Shown here one piece after another: positions 26,314-36,128 of a DNA stretch of 64,000 nucleotides. The notes beneath the pieces were generated by a model. That model was not told the DNA's origin, ran no database searches, and worked only from the letters and a program-made list of their open reading frames with translations. The position numbers and the translations under genes are program-made. The first letter of the stretch is position 1. Each line of letters starts with the position of its first letter. The DNA is from Paludibacteraceae bacterium (lineage in GTDB: Bacteria > Bacteroidota > Bacteroidia > Bacteroidales > Paludibacteraceae). The stretch is from the NCBI GenBank assembly GCA_024401645.1, contig JAKSKR010000010.1, positions 20,601 through 84,600 of the forward strand. Reading direction: 5' to 3'.

Positions 26314-26916
26314 TCATTTAACGTACTCGTCAAAATATTCCTTAAATAAATTCTTAACCGCGTCGTTATATAGGTCAAACGTGTCAACGAACAGTTTCAC
26401 GTTGTCCCAATCCTCGTCGTAACTTATGCTGTATTCCATTTCGTGTCCCAAAGCATTGGAGCTGACTACGTAATCGAGATATTGTTGGGCGATTTTCGCA
26501 TCGTATAGTTGCCAGAAAACTTGCAGTTGGCCTTTGCGTGTTATGCGTGCGGTAAAAAGGGCATTGGGGTGCTCTTGGTTTCTTTTCAGCACCTCGTCAA
26601 TGTGGTCAATCTGTTTTAGCACGGCTTCAGCCTCTTCTTTCGGGGGCATACCCTTGGCAACGACCGAGTCGTAGTTAACGATGACCGAGCAGCACCACGG
26701 GTAGTATTTCCGGTCCTTAAAGTCGCGTAGGGCCTGGTTGTGGACCACCACGGCAACGTCGAGGTCAAATACGGTTCTGCTTACCGTAAGGTCTTCTGCC
26801 GGAACTTCAATGTCTTTCAGCTGCTTGCGCTCCTTTTTACCGTAAGCAATGTGCGTTGGCGCTATTAGGAATAGTGCCAACAGGAAGAATATCCATCTAA
26901 TTGTTTTTGTACCCAT
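26314..26916 (-). CDS. Secreted DUF695-like protein
   Basis: 200 residues from ATG 26916. A signal peptide (IRWIFFLLALFLIAPTHIAYG) points to export. The body resembles the DUF695 family: YYPWCCSVIVNYDS, GMPPKEEAEAV, FTARITRKGQLQVFWQLYD and the final Tyr/Asp-rich strand-helix region. Function is unknown; related RraB-like folds bind proteins. The frame continues past the TGA into a second copy of the C-terminal 55 codons (separate entry). It converges on hrpB with no intergenic space. Confidence 0.65.
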   Translation of the reverse strand: MGTKTIRWIFFLLALFLIAPTHIAYGKKERKQLKDIEVPAEDLTVSRTVFDLDVAVVVHNQALRDFKDRKYYPWCCSVIVNYDSVVAKGMPPKEEAEAVLKQIDHIDEVLKRNQEHPNALFTARITRKGQLQVFWQLYDAKIAQQYLDYVVSSNALGHEMEYSISYDEDWDNVKLFVDTFDLYNDAVKNLFKEYFDEYVK

Positions 26917-27045
26917 AAGCAAATAAAATAGAACAACTAAACTATGTTTCGTAAAAATAGCAATAAAGATGAAAAAGTGTTTGCTACGGGTTGATTTTTT
27001 CTATAATATATTTTCATACTCTTAATTATAGTATCCGAAAGGACA

Positions 27046-27080
27046 ATAAAAAAGCGGATATGACACCTGTCATATCCGCT
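27046..27080 (-). terminator. Rho-independent terminator of rpiB
   Basis: A perfect 13-base stem (27053-27065 with 27068-27080, CC loop) followed on the minus strand by TTTTTTATT. It lies 25 bases past the rpiB stop codon. Confidence 0.85.
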
Positions 27081-27104
27081 AGTTATGTTGTTTCTGACGT
27101 ATGC

Positions 27105-27554
27105 TTACTTAACGGCAATCTTTTCTACACGACGTTCGTGGCGGCCGCCTTCGAAGTCGGTGCTGAAGAAGGCCTTAACAATGTCGAGGGCTTCTTCGTT
27201 AGAAAGGAAACGTGCTGGAAGGGAAACAATGTTGGCATTGTTGTGGGCACGTGCCAAACGGGCAATTTCTGGGCGCCAGCTCAAGCCCGCACGCACACCC
27301 TGGTGCTTGTTTAGGGTTATGCTGATGCCGTTGGCAGTTCCGCAAATGGCAATACCCATTTCGCATTCGCCCTTTTCAATAGCTTCGCCAAGTGGGTGCG
27401 CAAAGTCTGGGTAGTCGCAACTGTCGTTGGTGTCAGTTCCAAAGTTCTTGATTTCCTTGAACACAGACTTCAACTGTTCCATGAGGTAGAACTTGAGCTC
27501 TGTGCCAGCGTGGTCATTAGCAATGCCAATTACCATGTCCTTTAAGTCTTTCAT
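27105..27554 (-). CDS. rpiB: Ribose-5-phosphate isomerase B
   Basis: 149 residues from the ATG at 27554, which gives the usual RpiB length; an upstream in-frame start would add 13 non-family residues. Diagnostic parts: IGIANDHAGTELK at the N-terminus, SCDYPDFAHPLGEAI, the anion-hole loop ICGTANGISITLNK with its catalytic Cys, and HNNANIVSLPARFL. It interconverts ribose-5-phosphate and ribulose-5-phosphate in the pentose phosphate pathway. Single gene with its own terminator. Confidence 0.93.
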   Translation of the reverse strand: MKDLKDMVIGIANDHAGTELKFYLMEQLKSVFKEIKNFGTDTNDSCDYPDFAHPLGEAIEKGECEMGIAICGTANGISITLNKHQGVRAGLSWRPEIARLARAHNNANIVSLPARFLSNEEALDIVKAFFSTDFEGGRHERRVEKIAVK

Positions 27555-27684
27555 CTTATATGCTTTTATGTCTGTTTTTGAAACTTGGCACAAAGTTAAG
27601 TCTTTTCGGCTTTACTGATGCTCTTATTATCAGTCAATTTTTCCCCATCTTGCATTTTTAACGTTCTGCCAACTGTTGCAATGC

Positions 27685-27722
27685 AAAAAAAATACGGACA
27701 GGAAATGTTTTCCCTGTCCGTA
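27685..27722 (-). terminator. Terminator of the MORN-repeat gene
   Basis: Stem TACGGACAGG (from 27693) with CCTGTCCGTA (to 27722), with a one-base bulge; the minus strand continues into eight T residues. Confidence 0.75.
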
Positions 27723-27757
27723 ATGTTTTTTGGGGCGTTAGCCTTTCTGCTAGAAGC

Positions 27758-28342
27758 TTATTTCTTGGCGGCAGGCTTTGCCGTCTTGTTAACTGGTTTC
27801 TTTGCCGGTGCTTTCTTGGCACCGCCATTGCTCACCTTGTCGAAGTAGACACCGTCGACGAAAGTGCCGGTTTTCTTTATACCGTTGGCATAGGTAATGG
27901 TGCCGTTGCCGTTAGGCAGTCCGTTCTTGAACATGCCGGTATACACGTCGCCGTTCTTGTACTTCATGGTACCTTGTCCACCTTCCTTGCCATCCTTGAA
28001 CATGCCGGTGTAAACATCGCCGTTCGAGTAGGTCATGGTTCCTTTACCGTTCTTCTTGTCGGCCTTGAATTCGCCAACGTACTTGTTGCCCGAAGGCAAG
28101 GTTAGGGTACCGTTACCCTCCTTAAGTCCGTCCTTAAACATACCAACGTATTTCTGTCCATCCTTAAAGGTTAGGGTGCCTTTCCCGTTAGGTGCTCCGT
28201 CTACAAATTGACCGGTATAGGTGGTGCCGCCACCATAGTTGAAGGTGCCGGTTCCGTTCTCGCAGTTACCTTTCTTGCATTGTGCGTTTGCCATGGTGCA
28301 AATGCCCAGCATAGCTAAAGCCAGTAGAATTTCTTTTTTCAT
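27758..28342 (-). CDS. Secreted MORN-repeat protein
   Basis: 194 residues from the ATG at 28342, chosen because it starts a clean signal peptide (MKKEILLALAMLGICTMANAQ); frames reaching 28414 add a non-signal extension. Six or so MORN repeats of about 22 residues follow (patterns such as YTGQFVDGAPNGKGTLTF, YVGMFKDGLKEGNGTL and YTGMFKNGLPNGNGTI). A Lys/Ala/Pro-rich tail (KKAPAKKPVNKTAKPAAKK) could bind polyanions. MORN repeats mediate protein or lipid contact; no enzyme is evident. Confidence 0.85.
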   Translation of the reverse strand: MKKEILLALAMLGICTMANAQCKKGNCENGTGTFNYGGGTTYTGQFVDGAPNGKGTLTFKDGQKYVGMFKDGLKEGNGTLTLPSGNKYVGEFKADKKNGKGTMTYSNGDVYTGMFKDGKEGGQGTMKYKNGDVYTGMFKNGLPNGNGTITYANGIKKTGTFVDGVYFDKVSNGGAKKAPAKKPVNKTAKPAAKK

Positions 28343-28493
28343 TCTGTCGTGTTTTTCAAGTTTAATGTCGTAGGGTGTGCACATGTGCAAGCCCCACCAA
28401 ACGCAAATATACATTTTTATTTGAAAAACACGTAATTTTTGTCCGTTAGTTGAATAGCTTTGCTTTCGTGCCTAAAGAATATAGAATTTTGTT

Positions 28494-28501
28494 TATTTTT
28501 G
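28494..28501 (+). promoter_or_regulatory. Probable -7 element for cysS
   Basis: TATTTTTG, a TAnnTTTG match, 29 bases before the cysS ATG. Confidence 0.5.
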
Positions 28502-28530
28502 TAGAATAGAAAATAATCATTCAGTATTAC

Positions 28531-30003
28531 ATGGAAGATAAACTTATCATTTACAATACGCTGACCCGTAAGAAGGAGTTGTTCAAGCCATTGCAAGCTC
28601 CTAACGTAGGTCTCTATGTCTGCGGTCCTACTGTTTATGGCGATGCTCATTTGGGCCATGCACGTCCTGCCATCACTTTCGATACCTTGTTCCGCTACCT
28701 CAAGCACCTTGGCTATAAGGTACGTTATGTGCGCAACATTACCGACGTTGGCCACTTGGAACACGATGCCGACGAAGGCGAAGACAAGATTGCAAAGAAG
28801 GCACGCTTGGAACAGCTAGAGCCAATGGAAGTGGTGCAGTACTACACAACCCGCTACCACAAGGCAATGGAAGCACTTAACGTGTTGCCACCTAGCATTG
28901 AGCCGCACGCATCGGGACACATCATCGAACAGATTGAATTCGTAAAGAAGATCATCGATGCCGGTTTTGCTTACGAAAGCAACGGTTCTATTTATTTCGA
29001 CGTGCCAAAGTATGCACAGAAGTTCCACTATGGCGAACTTTCTGGCCGTAACATTGAAGAGACACTCGAAAACACCCGTGAACTCGACGGACAGGATGAA
29101 AAGCACCACAGCGTAGACTTCGCATTGTGGAAGAAAGCACAGCCAGAACACATCATGCACTGGCCTTCACCTTGGAGCGAGGGCTTCCCAGGCTGGCATC
29201 TCGAGTGCTCGACCATGAGCACCAAATACCTCGGCAACGAGTTCGACATTCACGGTGGCGGTATGGACCTTATGTTCCCACATCACGAATGCGAAATTGC
29301 ACAGTCAACCGCAGCCCTTGGTCACGAAAGCGTGCATTACTGGATGCACAACAACATGATTACCATTAACGGCCAGAAGATGGGCAAGTCGTTGGGGAAC
29401 TTCATCACCCTCGACGAGTTCTTCACTGGCTCGCACAAGTTGTTGACACAGGCCTATGCGCCAATGACCATCCGTTTCTTCATTCTTCAGGCTCACTACC
29501 GCAGCACTGTTGACTTCAGTAACGAGGCTTTGATTGCGGCAGAAAAGGGATTGGCTCGCTTGACCGATACATACAACCGCTTGCAGCGCATTAAGGCATC
29601 GGCTACCACATCGGAAAACGTTTCGGTTGCCGGCTTGCGCGAGAAGTGTGAAGAGGCTATGCTCGACGATTTGAATACACCTATCGTTATTTCTCACTTG
29701 TTCGATGCCTCAAAGTCTATCAACCTCATTACCGACGGTAAGGCTACAATTTCAGAATCAGACTTGGCAGAATTGAAGTCTGCATTCGAAATGGTGGTGA
29801 CCGAAATTCTCGGTCTCCGTCTCGAAGGTTCTGCAACTGGTAACAATTCGGCCTACAAGGGCGCCATCGACCTCTTGCTCGAAATCCGTAAGCAGGCCAA
29901 GGCAAATAAGGACTGGGCAACCAGCGACCTCATCCGCGACAAGCTTGCAGCTCTTGGATTCTCGGTAAAGGATACCAAAGACGGTTTTGAATGGTCGCTT
30001 TAA
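28531..30003 (+). CDS. cysS: Cysteinyl-tRNA synthetase
   Basis: 490 residues. Class I signatures: HLGH (40-43) as the HIGH motif, KMGKS as the KMSKS loop, zinc ligands Cys31 (YVCGPTVYG), the ECS in [10 protein letters not shown] and HHECE. The cysteine-specific DALR region ends the protein. It charges tRNA-Cys. Codon choice looks optimised compared with the AT-rich operons around it. Single gene with promoter and terminator. Confidence 0.97.
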   Translation: MEDKLIIYNTLTRKKELFKPLQAPNVGLYVCGPTVYGDAHLGHARPAITFDTLFRYLKHLGYKVRYVRNITDVGHLEHDADEGEDKIAKKARLEQLEPMEVVQYYTTRYHKAMEALNVLPPSIEPHASGHIIEQIEFVKKIIDAGFAYESNGSIYFDVPKYAQKFHYGELSGRNIEETLENTRELDGQDEKHHSVDFALWKKAQPEHIMHWPSPWSEGFPGWHLECSTMSTKYLGNEFDIHGGGMDLMFPHHECEIAQSTAALGHESVHYWMHNNMITINGQKMGKSLGNFITLDEFFTGSHKLLTQAYAPMTIRFFILQAHYRSTVDFSNEALIAAEKGLARLTDTYNRLQRIKASATTSENVSVAGLREKCEEAMLDDLNTPIVISHLFDASKSINLITDGKATISESDLAELKSAFEMVVTEILGLRLEGSATGNNSAYKGAIDLLLEIRKQAKANKDWATSDLIRDKLAALGFSVKDTKDGFEWSL

Positions 30004-30028
30004 TATAGCGAAAGCATTTTCCATATAG

Positions 30029-30066
30029 AAAAGGTCTCGTACAGTATGTGTGCGAGACCTTTTTGT
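30029..30066 (+). terminator. Rho-independent terminator of cysS
   Basis: Stem AAAAGGTCTCG (30029-30039) with CGAGACCTTTT (30053-30063), then more T residues. Confidence 0.85.
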
Positions 30067-30134
30067 ATATAATTGTTGCTTGTGTGCACTTTTATTTGTA
30101 TATTGTGAAAACAAACGACTAAAACGATTGGCTT

Positions 30135-30515
30135 ATGAAAAAAGAACTTAAACAAGAATACATCTTCAATAAGGTTCCAACCAATCTGCTTTGGAACAGC
30201 ATATCAACCCCCGATGGACTTGAACAGTGGTTTTGCGACGAGGCTTCGGTCGATGGCGACACCTATACGTTCAAGTGGGACGACGAAGAGGCACAAGCCG
30301 TCTTGAAACAAAGTAGGGTTGGCGTCTACATGCGTTTCCACTGGGCCGACGACGATGACCCGAAGTCGTCTTTCGAATTGAGAATTTCTGTCGATGAACT
30401 CACACGCGACGTTATTCTGACGGTGACGGAAACCCTCGATGAAGAAGAATATAACGATGCCCTCGAATTGTGGGATTTGCAAGTCTCTGTTCTTAAAACA
30501 AAATACGGTGTGTAA
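30135..30515 (+). CDS. START-like (AHSA1-type) domain protein
   Basis: 126 residues, an alpha/beta helix-grip protein of the START-like group frequent in Bacteroidetes. The pattern VPTNLLWNSISTPDGLEQWFCDE at the N-terminus, the acidic TFKWDDEEA strand and the last helix (YNDALELWDLQVSVL) fit this family. Such domains bind hydrophobic ligands or chaperones; a specific role is unknown. It lies between cysS and the lptF/G-type operon. Confidence 0.8.
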   Translation: MKKELKQEYIFNKVPTNLLWNSISTPDGLEQWFCDEASVDGDTYTFKWDDEEAQAVLKQSRVGVYMRFHWADDDDPKSSFELRISVDELTRDVILTVTETLDEEEYNDALELWDLQVSVLKTKYGV

Positions 30516-30590
30516 AACACCTAAACCTTTATTGAATTATTTAGAATGAAAAGAGCCCCCAAAAAGTGAATAAAATTCTTTTTTTTAGTC

Positions 30591-30598
30591 TAAATTTG
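30591..30598 (+). promoter_or_regulatory. Probable -7 element for the lptF/G-tonB operon
   Basis: TAAATTTG, a TAnnTTTG match, 26 bases before the ATG at 30624; nine genes follow with short gaps. Confidence 0.55.
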
Positions 30599-30623
30599 CA
30601 GACTGAAGATTTTATGTTGTAAA

Positions 30624-32141
30624 ATGGGGATAAAGGTCTTAAATAAATATCTCATTAAAAGTTATCTGGGCACGTTCGTGGCCACATTCTGTGTGTGCCT
30701 CTTCATCGTGCTTATGCAGTTCTTGTGGAAGTATGTAGGCGACATGGTTGGTAAAGGCCTGCCTATGTCTATATTGTTTGAATTCTTTACGTATGCTGCA
30801 TTGTCGTTGGTGCCTATGGCATTGCCGTTGTCAATCCTTTTGTCGTCGCTCATGGCGTTCGGCGACTTGGGCGAACGACTCGAGCTTTTGGCAATGAAGG
30901 CATCTGGTATTTCCTTGCTCAAGATTATGAGGCCTTTTGTGGTCTTCATTTCTATACTTTCTGTTGGTGCGTTCCTATATTCAAATATGGTGTTGCCCAT
31001 TATTCAGGAACGTTTGTACATCCTAACCCGTTCAATGGTGCAGAAGTCGCCCGAAATTGAAATCCCTCAAGGTTCTTTCTACCAAGGTATTCCCGGAGTT
31101 AGCGTCTTTGTTGGAAAAAAGAATGCCGAAACCAAGTTGCTCGAGAACATCATGCTCTACGACTTCTCGGGTTCAAGCACCAACAGTGGAAATTCTGCTA
31201 GCGACAACATCTCTATTACATGTGCCGATTCTGCCAGAATTGAAATGTCTGCCGACCAGCAGAACCTTATCTTGACGTTGCACAACGGCGTTACCTTCGA
31301 AAACATACGCCAGCAAGACCGTCAAACCACCAACAAGACCATTCCTTACCGTCGCGAGAACTTTAAGTTCAAGCAGATTTATGTGCCTTGCGACAATTCG
31401 TTGAAGATGGTAGATGCCAGCATCACATCCAACAAGTACGTGGGTAAGGACTTCCAGCAGTTGACCAACGTGGTCGACTCATTGGGTAAGGTTTCTGCCA
31501 AGATGGAAGAAGACAATGTTTCGGAAATGGTGAACGAGCACTACTTCGGGCGTTCTCGCAGTCTTGATAAGGTCAACTTGATGGCTTTGGGCGACTGCCG
31601 TAATTTCTCGTTTGAAAAGTTGCTCGAAAAACAGTCTCGCGATGTGCGTTATATGACTTACGACGAAGCCATTAGCCGTGCTTCTGGCGAGTTGAACACG
31701 CTTGACCGCATGTATGGCGAAAAAGACTATATGGTCGACCGTAATGCTCGCCGTCACGACATTGAACGTCACCGTAAGATTACCATGTCGGTGGCTTGCC
31801 TGCTTTTCTTCTTTATCGGCGCTCCATTGGGTGCCATCATCCGTAAGGGTGGCTTGGGTACACCTATCGTAATATCCGTCATCATCTTCATTCTCTACTA
31901 TGTGGTCGACAACTCGGGCTACAAGCTGGCGCGCGAGGGTGTGTGGTATGTGTGGAGTGGCATCTGGTTAAGTTCGGGAATCTTGGCACCACTAGGAGCG
32001 TTCTTGACCTATAAGGCGGCAACCGATTCTATGGTGAACATCGACTCCAAGCAGATAACTCAAGCAATTAAGAATTTCAAGATAAAAAATTTACTCCATA
32101 AAAAAAACAATGGGCAAATCGCAAGATATCAACACGATTGA
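30624..32141 (+). CDS. LptF/LptG-family lipopolysaccharide export permease
   Basis: 505 residues, YjgP/YjgQ family. Three membrane helices at the N-terminus (to about 120, with [27 protein letters not shown], the coupling region for the ABC ATPase), a periplasmic beta-jellyroll middle domain (about 135-350) and three C-terminal helices. It would pull LPS from the inner membrane with LptB. It heads the operon and its last 32 bases overlap ribBA, which suggests translational coupling. Whether it is LptF or LptG cannot be decided. Confidence 0.85.
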   Translation: MGIKVLNKYLIKSYLGTFVATFCVCLFIVLMQFLWKYVGDMVGKGLPMSILFEFFTYAALSLVPMALPLSILLSSLMAFGDLGERLELLAMKASGISLLKIMRPFVVFISILSVGAFLYSNMVLPIIQERLYILTRSMVQKSPEIEIPQGSFYQGIPGVSVFVGKKNAETKLLENIMLYDFSGSSTNSGNSASDNISITCADSARIEMSADQQNLILTLHNGVTFENIRQQDRQTTNKTIPYRRENFKFKQIYVPCDNSLKMVDASITSNKYVGKDFQQLTNVVDSLGKVSAKMEEDNVSEMVNEHYFGRSRSLDKVNLMALGDCRNFSFEKLLEKQSRDVRYMTYDEAISRASGELNTLDRMYGEKDYMVDRNARRHDIERHRKITMSVACLLFFFIGAPLGAIIRKGGLGTPIVISVIIFILYYVVDNSGYKLAREGVWYVWSGIWLSSGILAPLGAFLTYKAATDSMVNIDSKQITQAIKNFKIKNLLHKKNNGQIARYQHD

Positions 32142-33324
32142 AGAGGCATTAGCCGATTTCAAGGAAGGTAAGTTCTTGATCGTTGTCGACGATGAGGACC
32201 GTGAAAACGAAGGCGACTTCATAACCGCTGCCGAAACCATCGACGAAGAGAAGATTAACTTCATGCTAAAGTATGGTCGTGGCGTGTTATGTGCTCCTAT
32301 CACCATCCAGCGTTGTAAGGATCTCAATATTCCGCAAGAAGTACAGGAGAACACCTCAATTTTGGGAACTCCGTTCACCATTACTGTCGACAAGCTAGAA
32401 GGTTGCACCACCGGCGTTTCTACACACGACCGTGCTGCCACCATCAAGGCTTTGGCAGACCCAGCATCAACACCGCAGACCTTTGGTCGCCCTGGTCACA
32501 TCCATCCGCTCTATGCGCAAGACAAGGGTGTCTTGGCCCGTGCAGGACACACCGAGGCGGCTGTTGACTTGGCTCGCCTTTCAGGTTTGCAGCCTGCTGC
32601 TGCCCTCATCGAAATCATGAACGAGGACGGTACCATGGCACGTATGCCACAGCTTATTGAAGCTTCGAAGAAATTCGGCATTAAGATTATCACCATTCGC
32701 GACCTTATTGCTTACCGCTTGCGTAGCGAACGTACCATTGAACGTGGCGAAGAGGTGAAGATGCCTACCAGATATGGCGAATTCCGCCTAATCCCTTTCC
32801 GTCAGCTCGACAATGGCTTGGAGCACGTTGCACTTATTAAGGGCGAGTGGAAACCAGACGAACCTATCTTGGTGCGTGTGCATTCGTCTTGTGCTACTGG
32901 CGACATCTTCGGCTCGTACCGTTGCGACTGTGGCGAACAGTTGCACATGGCAATGCAGCAAATCGATAAGGAAGGCAAGGGCGTTGTGCTTTATATGAAC
33001 CAGGAAGGCCGTGGCATTGGCCTAATGAATAAGATTCGTGCCTACAAGTTGCAGGAAAACGGTTACGATACTGTCGATGCTAACGTTCACCTCGGCTTTA
33101 AGCCCGACGAACGCGACTACGGCGTAGGTGCACAAATCTTGCGCGACCTTGGCATTACCAAGATGAGGTTGATGACCAACAATCCGGTTAAGCGAGTTGG
33201 CCTTGAAAGTTTCGGTCTCGAAATCACCGAAAACGTTTCCATTGAGGTGGCTCCTAATAAGTACGATATTGAATACCTCCGTACGAAGAAAGACCGCATG
33301 GGTCACACCATTTTCAATGTATGA
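32110..33324 (+). CDS. ribBA: Bifunctional DHBP synthase / GTP cyclohydrolase II
   Basis: 404 residues. Residues 1-205 are 3,4-dihydroxy-2-butanone 4-phosphate synthase ([11 protein letters not shown] acidic loop, [19 protein letters not shown]). Residues 206-404 are GTP cyclohydrolase II with the zinc cysteines in [18 protein letters not shown] and the NQEGRGIG loop. It makes both precursors of riboflavin. Start overlaps the permease gene; end overlaps pdxJ by 4 bases (ATGA). Confidence 0.96.
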   Translation: MGKSQDINTIEEALADFKEGKFLIVVDDEDRENEGDFITAAETIDEEKINFMLKYGRGVLCAPITIQRCKDLNIPQEVQENTSILGTPFTITVDKLEGCTTGVSTHDRAATIKALADPASTPQTFGRPGHIHPLYAQDKGVLARAGHTEAAVDLARLSGLQPAAALIEIMNEDGTMARMPQLIEASKKFGIKIITIRDLIAYRLRSERTIERGEEVKMPTRYGEFRLIPFRQLDNGLEHVALIKGEWKPDEPILVRVHSSCATGDIFGSYRCDCGEQLHMAMQQIDKEGKGVVLYMNQEGRGIGLMNKIRAYKLQENGYDTVDANVHLGFKPDERDYGVGAQILRDLGITKMRLMTNNPVKRVGLESFGLEITENVSIEVAPNKYDIEYLRTKKDRMGHTIFNV

Positions 33325-34040
33325 CAAAACTCGTTGTAAACATCGACAAGGTTGCTACTTTGCGCAATGCAAGGGGTGGTAATACGCCCGATTTGCTGAA
33401 AGCTGCAGCCGATTGTCAGACCTTTGGTGCCGAAGCCATTGCCGTACATCCGCGTCCCGATGGGCGTCATGTCCTTTACGAAGACGTGTTGGCGTTACGC
33501 AATGTGGTGTGTACCGAATTTCACATCGAGGGTTATCCCAGCAAGGAGTTTGTTGAACTGGTACAGAAGGCTAAACCAACCCAGGTTACGTTGGTGCCCG
33601 ATGCTCCTGACGCCAAAAGTTCTAGCGCAGGCTGGAATGTAGAGGCAAACAGCGACTTCCTACGAGAGGTGATTGACGAATTGCAACCTTATGGCATTCG
33701 TGTAGCCATCTTCATCGATGCCAATCCGGCAAGTGTAATTAGTGCCGCAAAGGTGGGTGCCGATAGGGTGCAACTCTTTACCGAACCCTATGCTGCCCTT
33801 TTTGCGCAAGATTGTCAGGCGGCAATTGCCCCATTCCTCAACGCCGCTAAAGTGGCGCGCGAAACCGGCTTGGGTGTGAATGCTGGTCATGGACTGAATG
33901 CACAGAACTTGCCGTTCTTGCACCAGCAAATCGATTGGTTGAAAGAAGTGTCGGTTGGCCATGCGTTAATTGCAGACGCATTGTACGAAGGCATGGAAAA
34001 CGCAATAAACAGATATAAAGATTGTTTGAAAGATAAATAA
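33321..34040 (+). CDS. pdxJ: Pyridoxine 5'-phosphate synthase
   Basis: 239 residues, full length. TIM-barrel enzyme that closes the pyridoxine ring from 1-deoxyxylulose-5-phosphate and 3-amino-2-oxopropyl phosphate. Family signatures: [16 protein letters not shown] (N-terminus), [27 protein letters not shown]-like QLFTEPYA and GHGLNAQN. It is coupled to ribBA by a 4-base overlap and followed 11 bases later by exbB. Confidence 0.96.
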   Translation: MTKLVVNIDKVATLRNARGGNTPDLLKAAADCQTFGAEAIAVHPRPDGRHVLYEDVLALRNVVCTEFHIEGYPSKEFVELVQKAKPTQVTLVPDAPDAKSSSAGWNVEANSDFLREVIDELQPYGIRVAIFIDANPASVISAAKVGADRVQLFTEPYAALFAQDCQAAIAPFLNAAKVARETGLGVNAGHGLNAQNLPFLHQQIDWLKEVSVGHALIADALYEGMENAINRYKDCLKDK

Positions 34041-34051
34041 AAATTAAAAAT

Positions 34052-34744
34052 ATGAATAACGTATTGTTACAGGTACAAGACTCTATGGCTACAGCTGCTG
34101 CTGCCAATGGAGCTGCTGCAGAAGACTTGAATCTTCTCGATTTGGCTTTGAAGGGTGGTGTCATCATGATTCCGCTTTTGCTTCTTCTCATCATGTCAAT
34201 TTACATTTTTGTAGAACGTTTCATCATCATCCGTCAGGCGGCTAAAGACGACAACACCTTCATGGACCGCATTAAGGATTTCCTTCACGATGGTAAGATT
34301 AACGAAGCCAGAGACCTTTGTGGCAAGGTAAATACCCCTTATGCTCGTATGGTGGCAAAAGGCCTTTCACGCCTTGGGCGTCCAATGAGCGACGTGCAGG
34401 TTACAATTGAGAACGCAGGTAACTTGGAAGTTTCAAAGTTGGAAAAGGGATTGTCGCTTTTGGCAACAACTGCAGGTGGTGGCCCAATGCTTGGTTTCTT
34501 GGGTACTGTTTGTGGTATGATTCAGGCTTTCTACAACATGTCATCTGCAGGTAACAACGTAGACGTTACCAACTTGGCTGGTGGTATCTACACCGCTATG
34601 GTAACCACCGTTGCTGGCCTTGTTGTGGGTGTTATTGCTTACTTCGCTTACAACTACCTTGTGTCTTTGGTCGACAAGGTTGTACGTGACTTGGAAGCGC
34701 GCTCACTCGAATTTATGGACATTCTTAACGAACCTGCTAACTAA
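34052..34744 (+). CDS. exbB: ExbB/TolQ-type proton channel protein
   Basis: 230 residues, MotA/TolQ/ExbB domain. Membrane helix about 34-55 (GGVIMIPLLLLLIMSIYIFVE), a cytoplasmic loop, then two helices (GPMLGFLGTVCGMIQAF and TAMVTTVAGLVVGVIAYFAY) with the conserved channel residues. It partners ExbD to couple proton flow to TonB. An N-terminal stretch rich in Ala precedes the first helix. Followed by exbD, 15 bases on. Confidence 0.93.
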   Translation: MNNVLLQVQDSMATAAAANGAAAEDLNLLDLALKGGVIMIPLLLLLIMSIYIFVERFIIIRQAAKDDNTFMDRIKDFLHDGKINEARDLCGKVNTPYARMVAKGLSRLGRPMSDVQVTIENAGNLEVSKLEKGLSLLATTAGGGPMLGFLGTVCGMIQAFYNMSSAGNNVDVTNLAGGIYTAMVTTVAGLVVGVIAYFAYNYLVSLVDKVVRDLEARSLEFMDILNEPAN

Positions 34745-34759
34745 AAAAAACGATTGCCA

Positions 34760-35185
34760 ATGGCACTCAAAAGAAGAAATAAGCCCGATGCTTCGTTCAA
34801 CATGTCGTCAATGACAGACTTTGTGTTCCAAATTCTTGTCTTCTTCATGTTGACCTCATCAGTGGTGCACCCAAATGCAATTAAGATTAACTTGCCGCAG
34901 AGTAACACCCAGACCAAGGCAAAGCCTTTGGCACGTGTGGTCATCGACAAGGATCTTCAATATTATGTTGGTTTCGGTAGCGAGAAGGAACAGCCAATCG
35001 CTTTCGAACAGCTAGAGTCTTGGCTACAGAACGAAGCCGTTAAGGAACCCGAAATGTATGTTGCCCTTTATGGCGAGACTACAGTTCCGCTAGGCGAAGT
35101 GGTTAAGGTTCTTAGCATTGCCAATGCCAACAAGTTTAAACTCGTCATTGCTACTCAACCGCTCGACAATGCGGCCAAGAAGTAG
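34760..35185 (+). CDS. exbD: ExbD/TolR-type protein
   Basis: 141 residues from ATG 34760 (an in-frame TTG lies two codons earlier). One N-terminal helix with the essential Asp in SSMTDFVFQILVFFMLTS, then the periplasmic domain (VVIDKDLQYYVG, ALYGETTVPLGEVVKVL). It is the proton-relay partner of ExbB. A second exbD copy, often present in Bacteroidetes operons, is absent. Confidence 0.92.
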   Translation: MALKRRNKPDASFNMSSMTDFVFQILVFFMLTSSVVHPNAIKINLPQSNTQTKAKPLARVVIDKDLQYYVGFGSEKEQPIAFEQLESWLQNEAVKEPEMYVALYGETTVPLGEVVKVLSIANANKFKLVIATQPLDNAAKK

Positions 35186-35210
35186 TCGGTGACTTAAGTC
35201 TCGTTTACTT

Positions 35211-36119
35211 ATGCAACTGGAAGAAAAAGCTAAAGTGTGTGGTGGTGTTGCTACCATTCTGTTCCATATTCTCTTGTTGTTGGTGCTAATCTTCGTTTGT
35301 TTCGAACGCATAGCGCCTAAAGAGGAAGATGGTGTGCCTCTTTCTATGGGTATGCCCGACATGGGTGGCGAAGACCTTTTCGAACCAACGCCAGAATCTG
35401 AAGTGCCCGAAGTGGCACAAACGGCTCCAACCCCAGCGCCTGCCGACCCTGCTCCGGCTGTTGCTCCTAACGTAGAGACACAGACCTTGGAACAGACTGT
35501 TGCGGTGCCTACCTCAAAGAAGAAGGTAGAGAAACCGTCTACACAGCAGAACGCTGCCGACAAGGAAGCACAGAAAAAGAAGGAAGAACAGCGCCAGCAA
35601 GAACTTAAACGCCAACAGGAATTGGCTGCCGAACAAGCTCGCCTAAAGGCTATTGCCGAAGCTGAAGCTAAAAAGAGGGCCGAAGAGGAGGCTATTAAGC
35701 AGAAGGCAAAGTCTGCTGCTAATGTCTTTAACAAGAAACCTGCCAACGCCAATGGTACCGATGCCAATTCATCGGGTGTTGGTTCTGGCTCAAAGCCGGG
35801 TAACCAGGGCGACCCTAACGGTTCGGCTGGTGGCGGTAAGGGTGGCAGTGGTAACCGCTGGGATTTGGCAGGACGCCAAATCGTTGGTACACTTCCTCGA
35901 CCTTCTTACACCGCAAACGAACAAGGTTATGTTGTGGTTAACATTACCGTCGATTCCGAGGGTAACGTTATTGGTGCCGAGGTCGGTAAGTGCGTCGGCA
36001 TTACTGCTAGCTCGTTGCGTAATGCGGCTTTGCAAGCTGCCAAGAAAGCTAAATTTAGCAAGCACGAAGGCCGTATTAATCAAAAGGGTACTATTACCTA
36101 CAACTTTAAACTACAATAA
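35211..36119 (+). CDS. tonB: TonB-family energy transducer
   Basis: 302 residues. N-terminal membrane anchor (ATILFHILLLLVLIFVCFE, 14-32), then a Pro/Ala/Glu-rich and Lys/Gln coiled periplasmic spacer (about 70-175), a Gly/Ser-rich linker and a C-terminal TonB domain (IVGTLPRPSYTANEQGYVVVNITVD..., from about 222). It transmits energy from ExbBD to outer-membrane receptors. It follows exbD by 25 bases; the next gene also carries TonB-like C-terminal domains. Confidence 0.9.
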   Translation: MQLEEKAKVCGGVATILFHILLLLVLIFVCFERIAPKEEDGVPLSMGMPDMGGEDLFEPTPESEVPEVAQTAPTPAPADPAPAVAPNVETQTLEQTVAVPTSKKKVEKPSTQQNAADKEAQKKKEEQRQQELKRQQELAAEQARLKAIAEAEAKKRAEEEAIKQKAKSAANVFNKKPANANGTDANSSGVGSGSKPGNQGDPNGSAGGGKGGSGNRWDLAGRQIVGTLPRPSYTANEQGYVVVNITVDSEGNVIGAEVGKCVGITASSLRNAALQAAKKAKFSKHEGRINQKGTITYNFKLQ

Positions 36120-36128
36120 TACGATTGT

